A stretch of DNA of 18,558 nt. It comes from CAYTTA01 sp964440655. Its GTDB lineage: Bacteria; Bacteroidota; Rhodothermia; Balneolales; Balneolaceae. The notes under the pieces are model-generated. The model ran no database searches and was not told the DNA's origin. It saw nothing but the letters and a program-made list of their open reading frames with translations. The DNA is taken from assembly GCA_964440655.1 (NCBI GenBank), contig CAYTTA010000051.1, positions 1 through 18,558 on the forward strand. Direction: 5' to 3'. Below, one piece after another: positions 1 to 7,841 of the stretch. Each line of letters opens with the position of its first letter. The stretch's first letter is position 1. Both the position numbers and the translations under genes were made by a program.

Positions 1-353
1 GCCCGGAACACCTGATCATCAAAAAAGGGGAGCATGGAGCCCTCCTCTTTACGGAAGATGAGATCTTCTCGGCACCCGCCTGGCCGGTGATTGATCTCTA
101 TGATCCGACAGGCGCCGGGGACACCTTCATGGGAGGATTGCTGGGATGGCTCGCCTATACCGGAGATACCGGAACGGAAAACTTGCGCCGGGCGGTGATC
201 TTCGGGTCGGTCATGGCCAGCTTCTGCGTGGAAAAGTTCGGTCCGGAACGGCTTGACTCCCTCAGAGAGGAGGAGATCTTCCAGCGGTACAACAAGTTTC
301 AGGAGCTTGTGACCATCCCGGAATATGACCTCAACGTGAAGAACCGGGTGTAG
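1..353 (+). CDS. PfkB-family carbohydrate/nucleoside kinase, C-terminal part
   Basis: C-terminal third of a ribokinase-like (PfkB) kinase, which phosphorylates a sugar or nucleoside hydroxyl with ATP in the cytoplasm. The frame is open from base 3, before the first internal ATG at 87, so the gene begins outside the window. The family's second signature is clear: DPTGAGDTFMGG, with the GAGD anion hole and its catalytic Asp, around bases 102-137. It is preceded by the usual strand with IIKKGEHGALLF. Downstream, RRAVIFGSVMASFCVEKFG is the expected ATP-side helix. The stop TAG is at 351-353, two bases before the next gene, so the two are probably co-transcribed and perhaps translationally coupled. 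The substrate cannot be told because the sugar-binding N-terminal half is missing; ribokinase, fructokinase and adenosine kinase relatives are all possible. The family call is secure. Confidence 0.9.
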   Translation, partial: PEHLIIKKGEHGALLFTEDEIFSAPAWPVIDLYDPTGAGDTFMGGLLGWLAYTGDTGTENLRRAVIFGSVMASFCVEKFGPERLDSLREEEIFQRYNKFQELVTIPEYDLNVKNRV

Positions 354-355
354 CG

Positions 356-952
356 TTGTATCAAAAAATTCTGATCGCATCGGCCAATCCCTACAAAATT
401 CGTGAACTCCGTCAGCTCCTCGAGCCCCTGGAGATCGAACTTCTCTCAACACTCGACTTCCCGGATGGAGAGGAGGTGGAGGAGGATGCACCGGATCTGG
501 AGGGAAACGCCCGGAAGAAGTCGAGATACTGGTATGACAAGACTGGAATACCGGCGCTGGCTGATGACACCGGCCTGGAGGTGGATGCGCTGCAGGGTGC
601 TCCGGGGGTACACTCTGCCCGATATGCCGGCGAGCCTGCCGATTCGCAGAGGAACATGGAGCGGCTTCTCCGTGAACTGGAAGGTGTGAAGAACCGAAGC
701 GCCCGTTTCCGGACGGTCATCTCTCTGACGGGAGAGAGCGAACATCTTTTTGAAGGGGTCTGCGAGGGGGAGATTCTCCCGGAAGCCCGTGGGTCCGGAG
801 GATTTGGTTATGACCCGGTATTCAGACCGTCCGGCTACGAGGTCTCTTTTGCTGAACTTTCGGCGGAGGAGAAGAACCGGGTAAGTCATCGCGGCCGTGC
901 CCTTCAGAAAGTGGTTGCCTTTCTCCGCGAGCAAACCGGAAGACATTCCTGA
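356..952 (+). CDS. rdgB: RdgB/HAM1 XTP/dITP pyrophosphatase
   Basis: House-cleaning nucleotidase that hydrolyses dITP, ITP and XTP to monophosphates, keeping deaminated purines out of DNA and RNA. At 198 residues it is normal length for the family. Visible motifs: SANPYK (9-14, the family's T/S-x-N-x-x-K phosphate site), ADDTG with the metal/catalytic Asp residues (69-73), LEVDALQGAPGVHSARYAG (74-92), GFGYDPVF (149-156) and SHRGRAL (177-183). The start is a TTG at 356 giving MYQKILIASA; the motif position leaves no room for a later start and the upstream gene's stop is two bases away, so TTG is the only reasonable choice. It probably shares a transcript with the PfkB kinase before it. No inactivating changes are seen. 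Confidence 0.95.
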   Translation: MYQKILIASANPYKIRELRQLLEPLEIELLSTLDFPDGEEVEEDAPDLEGNARKKSRYWYDKTGIPALADDTGLEVDALQGAPGVHSARYAGEPADSQRNMERLLRELEGVKNRSARFRTVISLTGESEHLFEGVCEGEILPEARGSGGFGYDPVFRPSGYEVSFAELSAEEKNRVSHRGRALQKVVAFLREQTGRHS

Positions 953-1079
953 CAACCGGTTTATTCAGACGCCACTATTTGCGGTTCAGGCTGATCGGAA
1001 CGTGGAGAATTCGACCGGTATTTCCATTTTCATTTTGTTTTTCGTTCATTAAGTCCAGACGTGAACCAATCTCTCTCTA

Positions 1080-2630
1080 TTGGGCTTTACCGCACTCGAT
1101 TACGGCGTCATCATCCTTTATCTGATAGCTGTTGCCGCATTCGGAATCTGGTCCGGTGGGCGGCAGCGCTCCTCCAGCGACTACTTCCTCGGGGGGAGGG
1201 ACATGCCCTGGTGGTCTGTTCTTTTCTCGGTGGTTGCAACGGAAACCAGCACACTTACCTTCATCAGCATCCCCGCGGTAGCCTACGGATCCAATCTGAC
1301 CTTCCTGCAGCTTGTATTCGGTTATATTCTCGGCAGGATCATCGTGGCGGTCTGGTTCCTGCCTGCCTACTTCAAAGGTGAGCTCAGTACAGCCTATGAG
1401 TTCCTGGGCCAGCGATTCGGGCAAAGGATGCGGAGTGCAACCAGCTACACCTTCATCATTACCCGGGTTCTGGCCGATGGGGTGAGACTCTTCGCCACCG
1501 CCATCCCCCTGTCGATCATCCTGCGGCTTGCGAATGCCTTCCCAGGCTGGAGCGACATTCAGCTCTATCTACTGGCCATCACGCTCATCTCCGTCATCAC
1601 ACTGATCTATACTTTTCTGGGAGGGATCCGTGCGGTGATCTGGATGGATGTGGTTCAGCTGGCGGTCTATGTGGGAGGCGGGATCTTTGCAGCCTTGCTG
1701 ATTCTGGTGAAGTTGCCCTTCTCCGCGTCGGAGGCAATCTCGATTCTGCAGGAGGAAAACAAGCTTCAGATGTTCAAGTGGGGTGCAGGCCTGGGATGGC
1801 GCGAGTTTCTGGCCGACCCCTATGTGTTCTGGATCGCCCTGTTTGGAGGAGCGGTCTTCTCTGTCGCCTCGCATGGAACCGACCAGCTCATTGTCCAGCG
1901 GTTGCTTTCTACACGAAATCTGCGGGATGGACAGAAAGCGATGATCTGGAGCGGTATCGTTGTATTCTTCCAGTTCGCTCTCTTTCTGGGGATCGGTTTC
2001 CTGCTCTGGTTCTTCTATCAGGGAATGGCGCCTTCCGAATTGGGGCTTCAGACGATGGATGAGGTGTTTGCCAAATTCATTGTGGAGGAGATACCTCCCG
2101 GAGTGGCCGGCCTGATCATCGCCGCTTTGATCGCTGCCGCCATGAGTACTCTCAGTTCATCGCTCAATGCCCTCGCATCAGCCGTTACTTTCGACATACT
2201 CAAACCAAAATATGGTTCCCACTGGACCACCGACCAGGAACTCCGGGTATCACGGGCAGCCACTGTCTTTTGGGGTGTCGTACTGACGGGTTCGGCTTTT
2301 CTGTTCACCTGGCTCCAGCTGAGCGGGAACGAGCGACCTGCGATCGTGGAGCTGGGGCTCGGGATCGCCTCCTACACCTACGGTGGATTGTTGGGAGCAT
2401 TCATGCTGGGGCTTCTCTTCAAGAAACCGGACAGCAGGGATGCCATGATCGGATTTTTCACCGGTCTGGTCTCGCTCCTCTTTATGGTGGAGGGCGCATT
2501 GCAGGAGTTGTTGCCGGTTCGTGCGCTGGCTCTTGCATGGCCTCTCTATACGCTCGCGGGTGGTGTGATCGTCATCGTTGCTGCCAATCTTTCCTGGTGG
2601 ATCCGGTCACATACCGGATCAAAAAGGTGA
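1080..2630 (+). CDS. Sodium:solute symporter (SSS family)
   Basis: Inner-membrane Na+-coupled symporter of the SSS/SGLT family, 516 residues, about 13 hydrophobic helices. The N-terminal pattern is typical: TM1 LDYGVIILYLIAVAAFGIW, then DYFLGGRDMPWW (34-45), then SVVATETSTLTFISIPAVAYG (50-70). A Ser/Thr-rich helix AMSTLSSSLNALAS (354-367) lies where the conserved sodium (Na2) site of LeuT-fold SSS proteins is built. The substrate cannot be read; the sequence looks nearer the iodide/multivitamin/monocarboxylate (NIS/SMVT-like) branch than PutP, but that is an impression. The start is taken as TTG at 1080, because an in-frame TGA at 1062-1064 closes the frame and the first ATG (about 1203) would remove TM1. 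It is separated from rdgB by 127 bases, so it may have its own promoter, though I see no clear one. The next gene encodes a putative sugar-active secreted protein, which hints at a carbohydrate substrate (inference). Confidence 0.9.
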   Translation: MGFTALDYGVIILYLIAVAAFGIWSGGRQRSSSDYFLGGRDMPWWSVLFSVVATETSTLTFISIPAVAYGSNLTFLQLVFGYILGRIIVAVWFLPAYFKGELSTAYEFLGQRFGQRMRSATSYTFIITRVLADGVRLFATAIPLSIILRLANAFPGWSDIQLYLLAITLISVITLIYTFLGGIRAVIWMDVVQLAVYVGGGIFAALLILVKLPFSASEAISILQEENKLQMFKWGAGLGWREFLADPYVFWIALFGGAVFSVASHGTDQLIVQRLLSTRNLRDGQKAMIWSGIVVFFQFALFLGIGFLLWFFYQGMAPSELGLQTMDEVFAKFIVEEIPPGVAGLIIAALIAAAMSTLSSSLNALASAVTFDILKPKYGSHWTTDQELRVSRAATVFWGVVLTGSAFLFTWLQLSGNERPAIVELGLGIASYTYGGLLGAFMLGLLFKKPDSRDAMIGFFTGLVSLLFMVEGALQELLPVRALALAWPLYTLAGGVIVIVAANLSWWIRSHTGSKR

Positions 2631-2723
2631 GTGACACGGGAGCGGAGAAAGAGCGAGAGCGAAGAGTGATCCGTACCCGGAGGTGACGGAGATCAGAACC
2701 GCCCCCCGGCCCCGGGCAAAATT

Positions 2724-2754
2724 TTCGAATCTTTACCCGTCAGAAATTCGAATC
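2724..2754. repeat. Direct repeat of TTCGAATC, 23-base period
   Basis: The octamer TTCGAATC occurs at 2724-2731 and again at 2747-2754, 23 bases start to start, close to two helical turns. Each copy contains the self-complementary core TTCGAA. The pair lies 50-80 bases before the ATG of the secreted mutarotase-like gene and directly abuts the palindrome at 2754-2775. The spacing would suit a protein bound on one face of the helix. That it is an operator is inference; no known regulator consensus is recognised. Confidence 0.45.
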
Positions 2755-2775
2755 CGGTTTTCATGTGAAAACCGG
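2754..2775. promoter_or_regulatory. Perfect 10-bp inverted repeat before the mutarotase-like gene
   Basis: CCGGTTTTCA at 2754-2763 is followed by two bases and then its exact reverse complement TGAAAACCGG at 2766-2775. It sits 29 bases before the ATG at 2805 and 123 bases after the symporter's stop. A two-base centre is too tight for a good RNA hairpin, and only a short A-run follows, so an operator for a dimeric repressor (LacI-like size) is more likely than a terminator. It could also be a weak terminator of the symporter transcript. No promoter boxes are confidently seen. Confidence 0.45.
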
Positions 2776-2804
2776 CTACCCGTCCAACAAAACGACCAGA
2801 CGAC

Positions 2805-3836
2805 ATGAGACGGATTGCACGTATCATTCCATTTCTCCTGGTGACCACCTTTACCGTAGGTTCCACCCGGGCACTGCACAAGGTGCCGGAAGTGAAGTCA
2901 TCGGATGCACAACTGCCCCATGTGCATATACTCCAGGAGCAGGTGCCCCAGGTGCAGATCTCCAATGGTGAGATCCACGCAACGATCTACCTGCCCGATC
3001 CGGATGCCGGTTATTATCGCGGAGCAAGATTTGACTGGTCCGGGGTGATGCCGGAACTCTCCTGGAACGGTCATGACTATTTTGGAAAATGGTTTGAAAG
3101 GTACGATCCGGAGATTCATGATGCGATCATGGGGCCGGTCGAGGCATTCGATCCCCTTGGTTTTGAGCAGGCGGAGGTGGGGGGCCATTTTACCAAAATA
3201 GGTATCGGACTCCTTGAAAGGCATGAATCGAGAGATTATCACTTTTCAAGGCCTTACCCGATCGTTGATGGCGGAGTGTGGGAGATAGATGCCGGAGTGG
3301 ACCGGGTAAGCTTCACCCAGGCGCTGGAGACAGGTGAATATCCCTATTGGTATAACAAAGTGGTCCGACTGGAGAATAACAGGATGGTTATCGAACACAA
3401 GCTGATCAATACCGGAGACCGGATCATTGAAACAAGCGTCTATAACCACAATTTTTTTATGATCGATGAGGATCCCATTGGTCCTGGCTATAGCGTGGCG
3501 TTCTCTTTTGATCTTGAAGCCGATCCTTCCGGACTGAACGGTTTTGCCGAGATTGCCGGCAACAGGATCATCTACAAGAAGAGCATGGAGAGGGGGGATC
3601 AGACCTTTCTGGGAGGTGTGACCGGCTTCGGCTCCACCTTTAATGATTACTCCATTTCGATCGAAAATGAAAGAAGCGGTGGCGGGGTTCAGATTACCGG
3701 GGACCGGCCGCTTTCCAGGCTGAACTACTGGTCGATGTACAGGACACTCTGCCCGGAGCCTTACATCGATGTCACTGTGGCACCCGGACAAGAATTTGAC
3801 TGGGTGATCGTCTATGAGTTCTATTCTCTGGAGTGA
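2805..3836 (+). CDS. Secreted galactose-mutarotase-like protein of unknown function
   Basis: 343-residue exported protein that I place by sequence character in the galactose mutarotase-like (aldose epimerase superfamily) fold. Residues 1-23 are a signal peptide (MRRIAR, then hydrophobic IIPFLLVTTFTVG, ending near TRA). Conserved-looking blocks follow: YLPDP (62-66), GYYRGARFDWSG (69-80), GPVEAF (110-115), GGHFTKIGIGLL (126-137), EHKLINTG (197-204) and YNHNFF (213-218, with the His expected for sugar binding or catalysis). I recall similar uncharacterised proteins in Bacteroidota and Acidobacteriota that share the YLPDP...GYYR...RFDWSG pattern. The reaction is not known; it may bind or convert a sugar outside the cytoplasm. 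An operator-like palindrome precedes it, a symporter gene lies upstream, and a strong hairpin follows its stop. The ATG at 2805 is chosen because it gives a complete signal peptide. Confidence 0.8.
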   Translation: MRRIARIIPFLLVTTFTVGSTRALHKVPEVKSSDAQLPHVHILQEQVPQVQISNGEIHATIYLPDPDAGYYRGARFDWSGVMPELSWNGHDYFGKWFERYDPEIHDAIMGPVEAFDPLGFEQAEVGGHFTKIGIGLLERHESRDYHFSRPYPIVDGGVWEIDAGVDRVSFTQALETGEYPYWYNKVVRLENNRMVIEHKLINTGDRIIETSVYNHNFFMIDEDPIGPGYSVAFSFDLEADPSGLNGFAEIAGNRIIYKKSMERGDQTFLGGVTGFGSTFNDYSISIENERSGGGVQITGDRPLSRLNYWSMYRTLCPEPYIDVTVAPGQEFDWVIVYEFYSLE

Positions 3837-3846
3837 TGAAAAAAAC

Positions 3847-3874
3847 AAAGCCCATCCCGTGAAGGGTGGGCTTT
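3847..3874. terminator. Bidirectional rho-independent terminator
   Basis: AAAGCCCATCC (3847-3857) pairs with GGGTGGGCTTT (3864-3874) around the loop CGTGAA, an 11-bp stem with one T-G pair. An A-run at 3839-3845 sits directly on the left arm and gives a U-tract for minus-strand transcripts. TTCTTTTTC at about 3880-3888 gives a slightly distant one for the plus strand. It starts 10 bases after the mutarotase-like gene's stop and lies between it and the converging serA, so it should end both units. Confidence 0.85.
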
Positions 3875-3993
3875 GCAGGTTCTTTTTCTCACGGATGATT
3901 TTCGATGAGTCCGCTCCGGTAGCTCTTCCTGTGACGGAGTGTACCACTGAGGGAGACGGTCCATCCGGATTTGGAAACATCGTCCGGTAAATG

Positions 3994-5583
3994 TCAGGAG
4001 AGCGTCACGTAACGCACGTGTTCAACTCCCTCCAGCTCGTAGACCGGCTCGAGCTCTTCTTTGCTCAAAGGTTTGTCCACGATGACAGCGGTGATTGCCC
4101 GGGATCCTTTTCCGGCGCGGCCCAGACTGAGAGCACCGATGTTGATCCCCTGCTTGGCAAGAGCGCCAGCCACCGAGGCGAGCATGCCGGGCTTGTCAAT
4201 GTTCTGATACATCAGGATATCACCTTCCAGCCGGAGTTCGATCCCGTAGCCGTCGATCTCCACAATCCGGTAATCATCCGCCCCGAAAACCGTTGCAGAA
4301 ATCTCCCGGTAGGGGGCGTCATCACCCAGACGGATGGTGATGAGATCCTTGTACATGCTGCCGTCCGTGCTGGTGGTTTCGCGGATGATGAAACCACGCT
4401 CTTCGGCATAGTGGCGGGCATTGATAAGGTTTACGGCCTCGCTTACATATTCTGTCAGCATCCCTTTGAGGATCCCGTCGGTGAGCACCTCGGAGTACTT
4501 AGCACCGACGCCGGTGTACTCGAAACTGAAGGACTGGGTGTTTTCCGGTTTCACCTGGCTCACCATCCGCCCCAGTTTCTCTGCCAGCTCAAGGTAGGGG
4601 TGAACCTCCTTGTTGGTGAGCAGGGCGATCGACTTGCTGTTCAGGCTTCCCTTGAAGTTGATGTTTTCAAGGGCATCGGCCATCTGCTCGGCAATCTGGA
4701 CGGCCACTTTCTCCTGCGCCTCTTCGGTCGAAGCCCCAAGGTGCGGGGTGCAGATGATTTGAGGATGCTTCAGGATTTCCTGCAACTCTTCCCCGGGAGG
4801 CTCCTGCGTATAGACATCGAGAGCGACACCGGCCACAATGCCCTGTTCAATGAGCGGAACAAGGTCGGCCTCCTCATAGATTCCCCCGCGGGCGCAGTTC
4901 ACCAGGCGCATTCCCCGTTTGATCTTGTCTGCATTCTTCAGGGAGATGAGACCTCTGGTTTTTTCGGTAAGAGGAGTGTGAACGGTCAGGTAATCCACCA
5001 GACCGAGCAGCTTGTCCAGGTCCACCAGTTCAACTCCCACCTCTTCGGCATGCTCGTGTGTGGCGAACGGGTCGTACGCATAGATATCCATGCCAAAAGC
5101 CTTCATCCGGGAAGCCACTTCAGAGCCGATCTTCCCGAGGCCGATGACGCCCAGCTTTTTCCCATGCAGTTCGCTCCCCATGAATTTCTTGCGGTCCCAT
5201 CCGCCGGATTTGACCCGTTCAACCGCCTGGGGAATGTTCCGGGCAAGGGCCAGGATCAGACCGCACGCATGTTCCGCGGTCGAGATCGTGTTCCCGTCCG
5301 GGGTGTTCATGACGAGAATGCCGTGTGTGGTCGCCGCGTTGATGTCGATGTTGTCCACACCGACTCCGGCCCGGCCGATGACGGTCATCTTTTTGGCGTA
5401 TTTCAGCAGTTCCTCATCCACGGTGGTGGCCGAGCGGACCACCATGCCCTCGTATTCAGGAAGGATCTTTTTCAGCTCGTCGCGGTCGGTGGTTCCGGGC
5501 TGATCGGCCTGAAAGCCCCGCTGGCGGAACACCTCGGCGCAGGCAGGACTCACACCGTCAAGTAGCAATATTTTCTTCTGCAT
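3994..5583 (-). CDS. serA: D-3-phosphoglycerate dehydrogenase, long form
   Basis: First step of serine synthesis: NAD-dependent oxidation of 3-phosphoglycerate to 3-phosphohydroxypyruvate, cytoplasmic. At 529 residues it is the long form: catalytic and NAD-binding domains (1-310), an intervening substrate-binding (ASB) domain (about 315-450) and a C-terminal ACT domain (about 457-529, from ILMYQNIDKPGMLASVAGAL). Seen directly: RAGVGVDNID (71-80), the dinucleotide loop GLGKIG (148-153), catalytic Arg in ARGG (232), Glu in EPP (261) and His in PHLGAST (281). The reading frame continues 36 codons upstream of the chosen ATG at 5583, but that extension is low-complexity and overlaps engB in another frame, while MQKKILLLDG is a standard SerA start. 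No Shine-Dalgarno is present before it. It lies 25 bases after engB and is followed by the terminator at 3847-3874. The ACT domain suggests serine feedback, as known for other members. Confidence 0.96.
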   Translation of the reverse strand: MQKKILLLDGVSPACAEVFRQRGFQADQPGTTDRDELKKILPEYEGMVVRSATTVDEELLKYAKKMTVIGRAGVGVDNIDINAATTHGILVMNTPDGNTISTAEHACGLILALARNIPQAVERVKSGGWDRKKFMGSELHGKKLGVIGLGKIGSEVASRMKAFGMDIYAYDPFATHEHAEEVGVELVDLDKLLGLVDYLTVHTPLTEKTRGLISLKNADKIKRGMRLVNCARGGIYEEADLVPLIEQGIVAGVALDVYTQEPPGEELQEILKHPQIICTPHLGASTEEAQEKVAVQIAEQMADALENINFKGSLNSKSIALLTNKEVHPYLELAEKLGRMVSQVKPENTQSFSFEYTGVGAKYSEVLTDGILKGMLTEYVSEAVNLINARHYAEERGFIIRETTSTDGSMYKDLITIRLGDDAPYREISATVFGADDYRIVEIDGYGIELRLEGDILMYQNIDKPGMLASVAGALAKQGINIGALSLGRAGKGSRAITAVIVDKPLSKEELEPVYELEGVEHVRYVTLS

Positions 5584-5608
5584 AGGATAACAGGTTGGGT
5601 TGGGTTGA

Positions 5609-6208
5609 TTAGGTTTTTTCCTTCTTGGTGAACTCCAGGATGAGCTCCTGCAGCTCCTTGATCCCGTGGCCTGTCGCAGCCGAACAGGCAAGAATCGGCA
5701 CCTCGATATTCATTCCCCCGAGAAGATCCGATACGGTCTGTTTCGATTTCTGAAGCTTGCCCTGTGAAAGCTTGTCGGACTTGGTCAGAACTACACTGAA
5801 CGGTTTTCGGTTCACTCCCATCCAGTAGAAGAACTCCTCATCCAGACGGGTTGGCGGATGTCGCGAATCCACCAGATGCAGGATCAGCTCAAGAGTCTCC
5901 CGGTTCAGCAGGTAGTGACGGATATCCCGCCCCCATTGTTCTCGCAACTGTTCCGGTACCTTTGCGAAACCGAATCCCGGCAGGTCCACAAGGTAAAAAG
6001 AATCGTCGATCCGGTAGTAATTCATCTGCTGGGTTTTTCCCGGCACATTACTGGTTCTTGCCAGACTTTTCCGGTTGGTAATCCGGTTGATCAGCGAGGA
6101 TTTTCCCACATTGGATCGTCCTGCAAAACAGATTTCCGGAAGGTCCGCACACGGACATGCATCAAGAGAGGTTGCGCTGGTAACGAACTCCGCTTTCTTG
6201 AAGGACAT
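5609..6208 (-). CDS. engB: EngB/YihA/YsxC ribosome-assembly GTPase
   Basis: Essential small GTPase of the TrmE-Era-EngA-EngB-Septin group that acts in late assembly of the large ribosomal subunit. 199 residues, the usual size. All G motifs are intact: G1 GRSNVGKSS (30-38), G2 region PGKTQQ (56-61), G3 DLPG (75-78), G4 TKSDK (142-146), and G5 SAATG (176-180). The frame is open for 25 codons before the chosen ATG at 6208, but those lie inside purF; ATG 6208 gives the standard MSFKKAEFVTSA start. The purF stop and this start overlap as TGATG, so translation is probably coupled to purF. serA follows 25 bases downstream. Confidence 0.96.
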   Translation of the reverse strand: MSFKKAEFVTSATSLDACPCADLPEICFAGRSNVGKSSLINRITNRKSLARTSNVPGKTQQMNYYRIDDSFYLVDLPGFGFAKVPEQLREQWGRDIRHYLLNRETLELILHLVDSRHPPTRLDEEFFYWMGVNRKPFSVVLTKSDKLSQGKLQKSKQTVSDLLGGMNIEVPILACSAATGHGIKELQELILEFTKKEKT

Positions 6209-7716
6209 CAGTACATTTCGTTCTCTTCCTTGACAGCCTCGGAATGATTGGGAACGGAGACCGGATACTCCCCTGTAAAGCAAGCCGTGCAGTAGCCGTG
6301 CGGGGAGTCGTTCGACTCACGAACGGCATCCAGCAGCCCCTGGATCGAGAGATAACGGAGGCTGTCCACCCCGATCGCCCGGGCCATCTCGTCGATATCC
6401 CCGTTGTAGCGGTTGGCCATCAGTTCATCGGGATGCGGGAAATCCATGCCGTAGTAGCAGGCGTGTGTGACGGGCGGAGAGCTGACCAGGAAGTGGATTT
6501 CAGCGGGGTTGGCCTTCCGGATCATGTCGACCAGGTATCGGGAGGTGGTTCCCCGGACTATGGAGTCATCCACGATGATCACCGAGCGGTTCTCAAGGAC
6601 TCCGCGGACGGTATTGAATTTGGTGCGGACTTTCTGTTCCCTTGACTTCTGGCCGGGGGAGATGAAGGTACGACCAACATAGTGATTCCGTATCAGCCCG
6701 ATGTCGTACTTGCAGTCATACCCCATTTTCTGATTTTCGTGGGCATAGCCTAGAGAGGCCGTGTTGCTGGAGTCAGGGACGGAGATGATGATCGGCTTGT
6801 ACTCCGGGTTGGGTTTCCGGATAACCTGATCGATCGGGTGCTCCTTGGCCAGATACTTTCCGAGATTCCGCCGGATCTTGTCAACGTTCTCTCCGAACAC
6901 CCGGCTGTCAGGGCGGGAGAAGTAGACATACTCAAAGATGCACTGGGTGGTAGGGCGCTTGTGCTCCGGCTCGATTCTCAGGGAGAGCGGCTGCCGGTTC
7001 CGGATGGCATCCCGGTCAATGACCAGCAATTCACCGGGTTCAACGTCCCGTATGTAATCCGCTCCGATGATGTCGAAGGCACAGGTTTCACTCGCCACCA
7101 CATAGGCACCATCGATCATTCCGAGTGCGAGAGGGCGAAATCCGTTGGGATCTCGGACAGCGAACAGTTTGTCGTCGGTCAGGATGACCAGGCAGTAGGC
7201 ACCCTCTATCTGACGGAGCGCATCCAGAATCTGCTCCTCCTGAGTGGTTTTCTCCGAACGGGAGATGAGATGGAGGATCAGTTCAGTATCCGAGGTGCTC
7301 TGGAAAAGAACTCCCTGCCGAATAAACTCTTCCCGGAGCCGGCGCGCATTGGTAAGGTTGCCGTTGTGACCGATGGCGAGGTTGCCCATCGCATAATGGA
7401 CCCGGAAGGGCTGGATGTTGGCCGGGTTGTTGGAGGCGCCGGTCGTGGAATACCGGTTGTGCCCGATGGCGTTTCGGCCGATCAGCTTCTTCTTGAGGAT
7501 GTCGGGATCGTCAAACACATTGAGGACCAGACCGTGGTCTTTGTAGATAGGCATGTGATGCCGGTCCTCTTTTTCATTGTACCAGGAGGTGACGATTCCT
7601 GCCGATTCCTGACCACGATGCTGAAGGGAATGAAGACCGTAGTAGGTGAGCAGTGCGGCTTCCGGGTGATCAAAAACACCGAAAATACCGCAATAGTCGT
7701 GAGGTTTGTCGAGCAT
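6208..7716 (-). CDS. purF: Amidophosphoribosyltransferase, Fe-S type
   Basis: First committed step of purine synthesis: PRPP + glutamine to 5-phosphoribosylamine. 502 residues. An N-terminal propeptide MLDKPHDY should be removed to expose the nucleophile Cys9 (CGIFGVF); the N-terminal nucleophile glutaminase domain continues with HRGQESAG (33-40), NRYSTTG (87-93) and GHNGN (116-120). The phosphoribosyltransferase domain has the PRPP loop VDDSIVRGTTS (382-392). Cys259 (TTQCIFEYVYFSRPD), Cys420 (THACYYGMDFP), and Cys476 and Cys479 (GYCTACFTGEYP) match the four ligands of the [4Fe-4S] cluster in the Bacillus subtilis enzyme, so this is the cluster-bearing, propeptide type rather than the E. coli type. 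The frame is open for 31 more codons upstream, but ATG 7716 leaves the usual short propeptide. It heads a likely purF-engB-serA operon. Confidence 0.97.
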   Translation of the reverse strand: MLDKPHDYCGIFGVFDHPEAALLTYYGLHSLQHRGQESAGIVTSWYNEKEDRHHMPIYKDHGLVLNVFDDPDILKKKLIGRNAIGHNRYSTTGASNNPANIQPFRVHYAMGNLAIGHNGNLTNARRLREEFIRQGVLFQSTSDTELILHLISRSEKTTQEEQILDALRQIEGAYCLVILTDDKLFAVRDPNGFRPLALGMIDGAYVVASETCAFDIIGADYIRDVEPGELLVIDRDAIRNRQPLSLRIEPEHKRPTTQCIFEYVYFSRPDSRVFGENVDKIRRNLGKYLAKEHPIDQVIRKPNPEYKPIIISVPDSSNTASLGYAHENQKMGYDCKYDIGLIRNHYVGRTFISPGQKSREQKVRTKFNTVRGVLENRSVIIVDDSIVRGTTSRYLVDMIRKANPAEIHFLVSSPPVTHACYYGMDFPHPDELMANRYNGDIDEMARAIGVDSLRYLSIQGLLDAVRESNDSPHGYCTACFTGEYPVSVPNHSEAVKEENEMY

Positions 7717-7841
7717 TCCTGAGGGGGTGCGTTCCGTTGCCTGCCAGAGTTCCAAGATACGAAAAAGAGCATGTATTATGTAACTGTTAATCGACCCGCC
7801 GGACTCCAACTTCGTCGGAATTTTCGTAATTTCAATCCGAT
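7717..7841. promoter_or_regulatory. Divergent promoter region between purF and the MauE-like gene
   Basis: 125 non-coding bases separate two divergent starts, so promoters for both should lie here. It is richer in A+T than the flanks. On the minus strand TATCTTGG (7752-7759) loosely resembles the Bacteroidota -7 element TAnnTTTG, about 35 bases from the purF ATG, but no matching -33 TTTG is seen. On the plus strand TAATTTCA (7828-7835) is an equally weak match, close to the ATG at 7842. No purine riboswitch or PurR-like palindrome was found by eye. Confidence 0.3.

Noticed and set aside
1020..1052. T-rich tract before the symporter as a promoter
   Set aside because: A TTTG at 1034-1037 could serve as a Bacteroidota -33 box, but no TAnnTTTG follows at the right distance.
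3991..5565. Open frame of 524 codons on the plus strand opposite serA
   Set aside because: It is the antisense shadow of a fully motif-bearing SerA; the translation has no recognisable domain and is rich in His, Asp and Gly as expected for a mirrored frame.
5588..5606. Repeated GGTTGGGTTGGGTTG motif between engB and serA
   Set aside because: Only two and a half short units, too brief for a meaningful repeat or quadruplex claim.
6838..7722. Open frame of 294 codons on the plus strand opposite purF
   Set aside because: Antisense of the PurF glutaminase domain; no family features, and purF is complete and intact.
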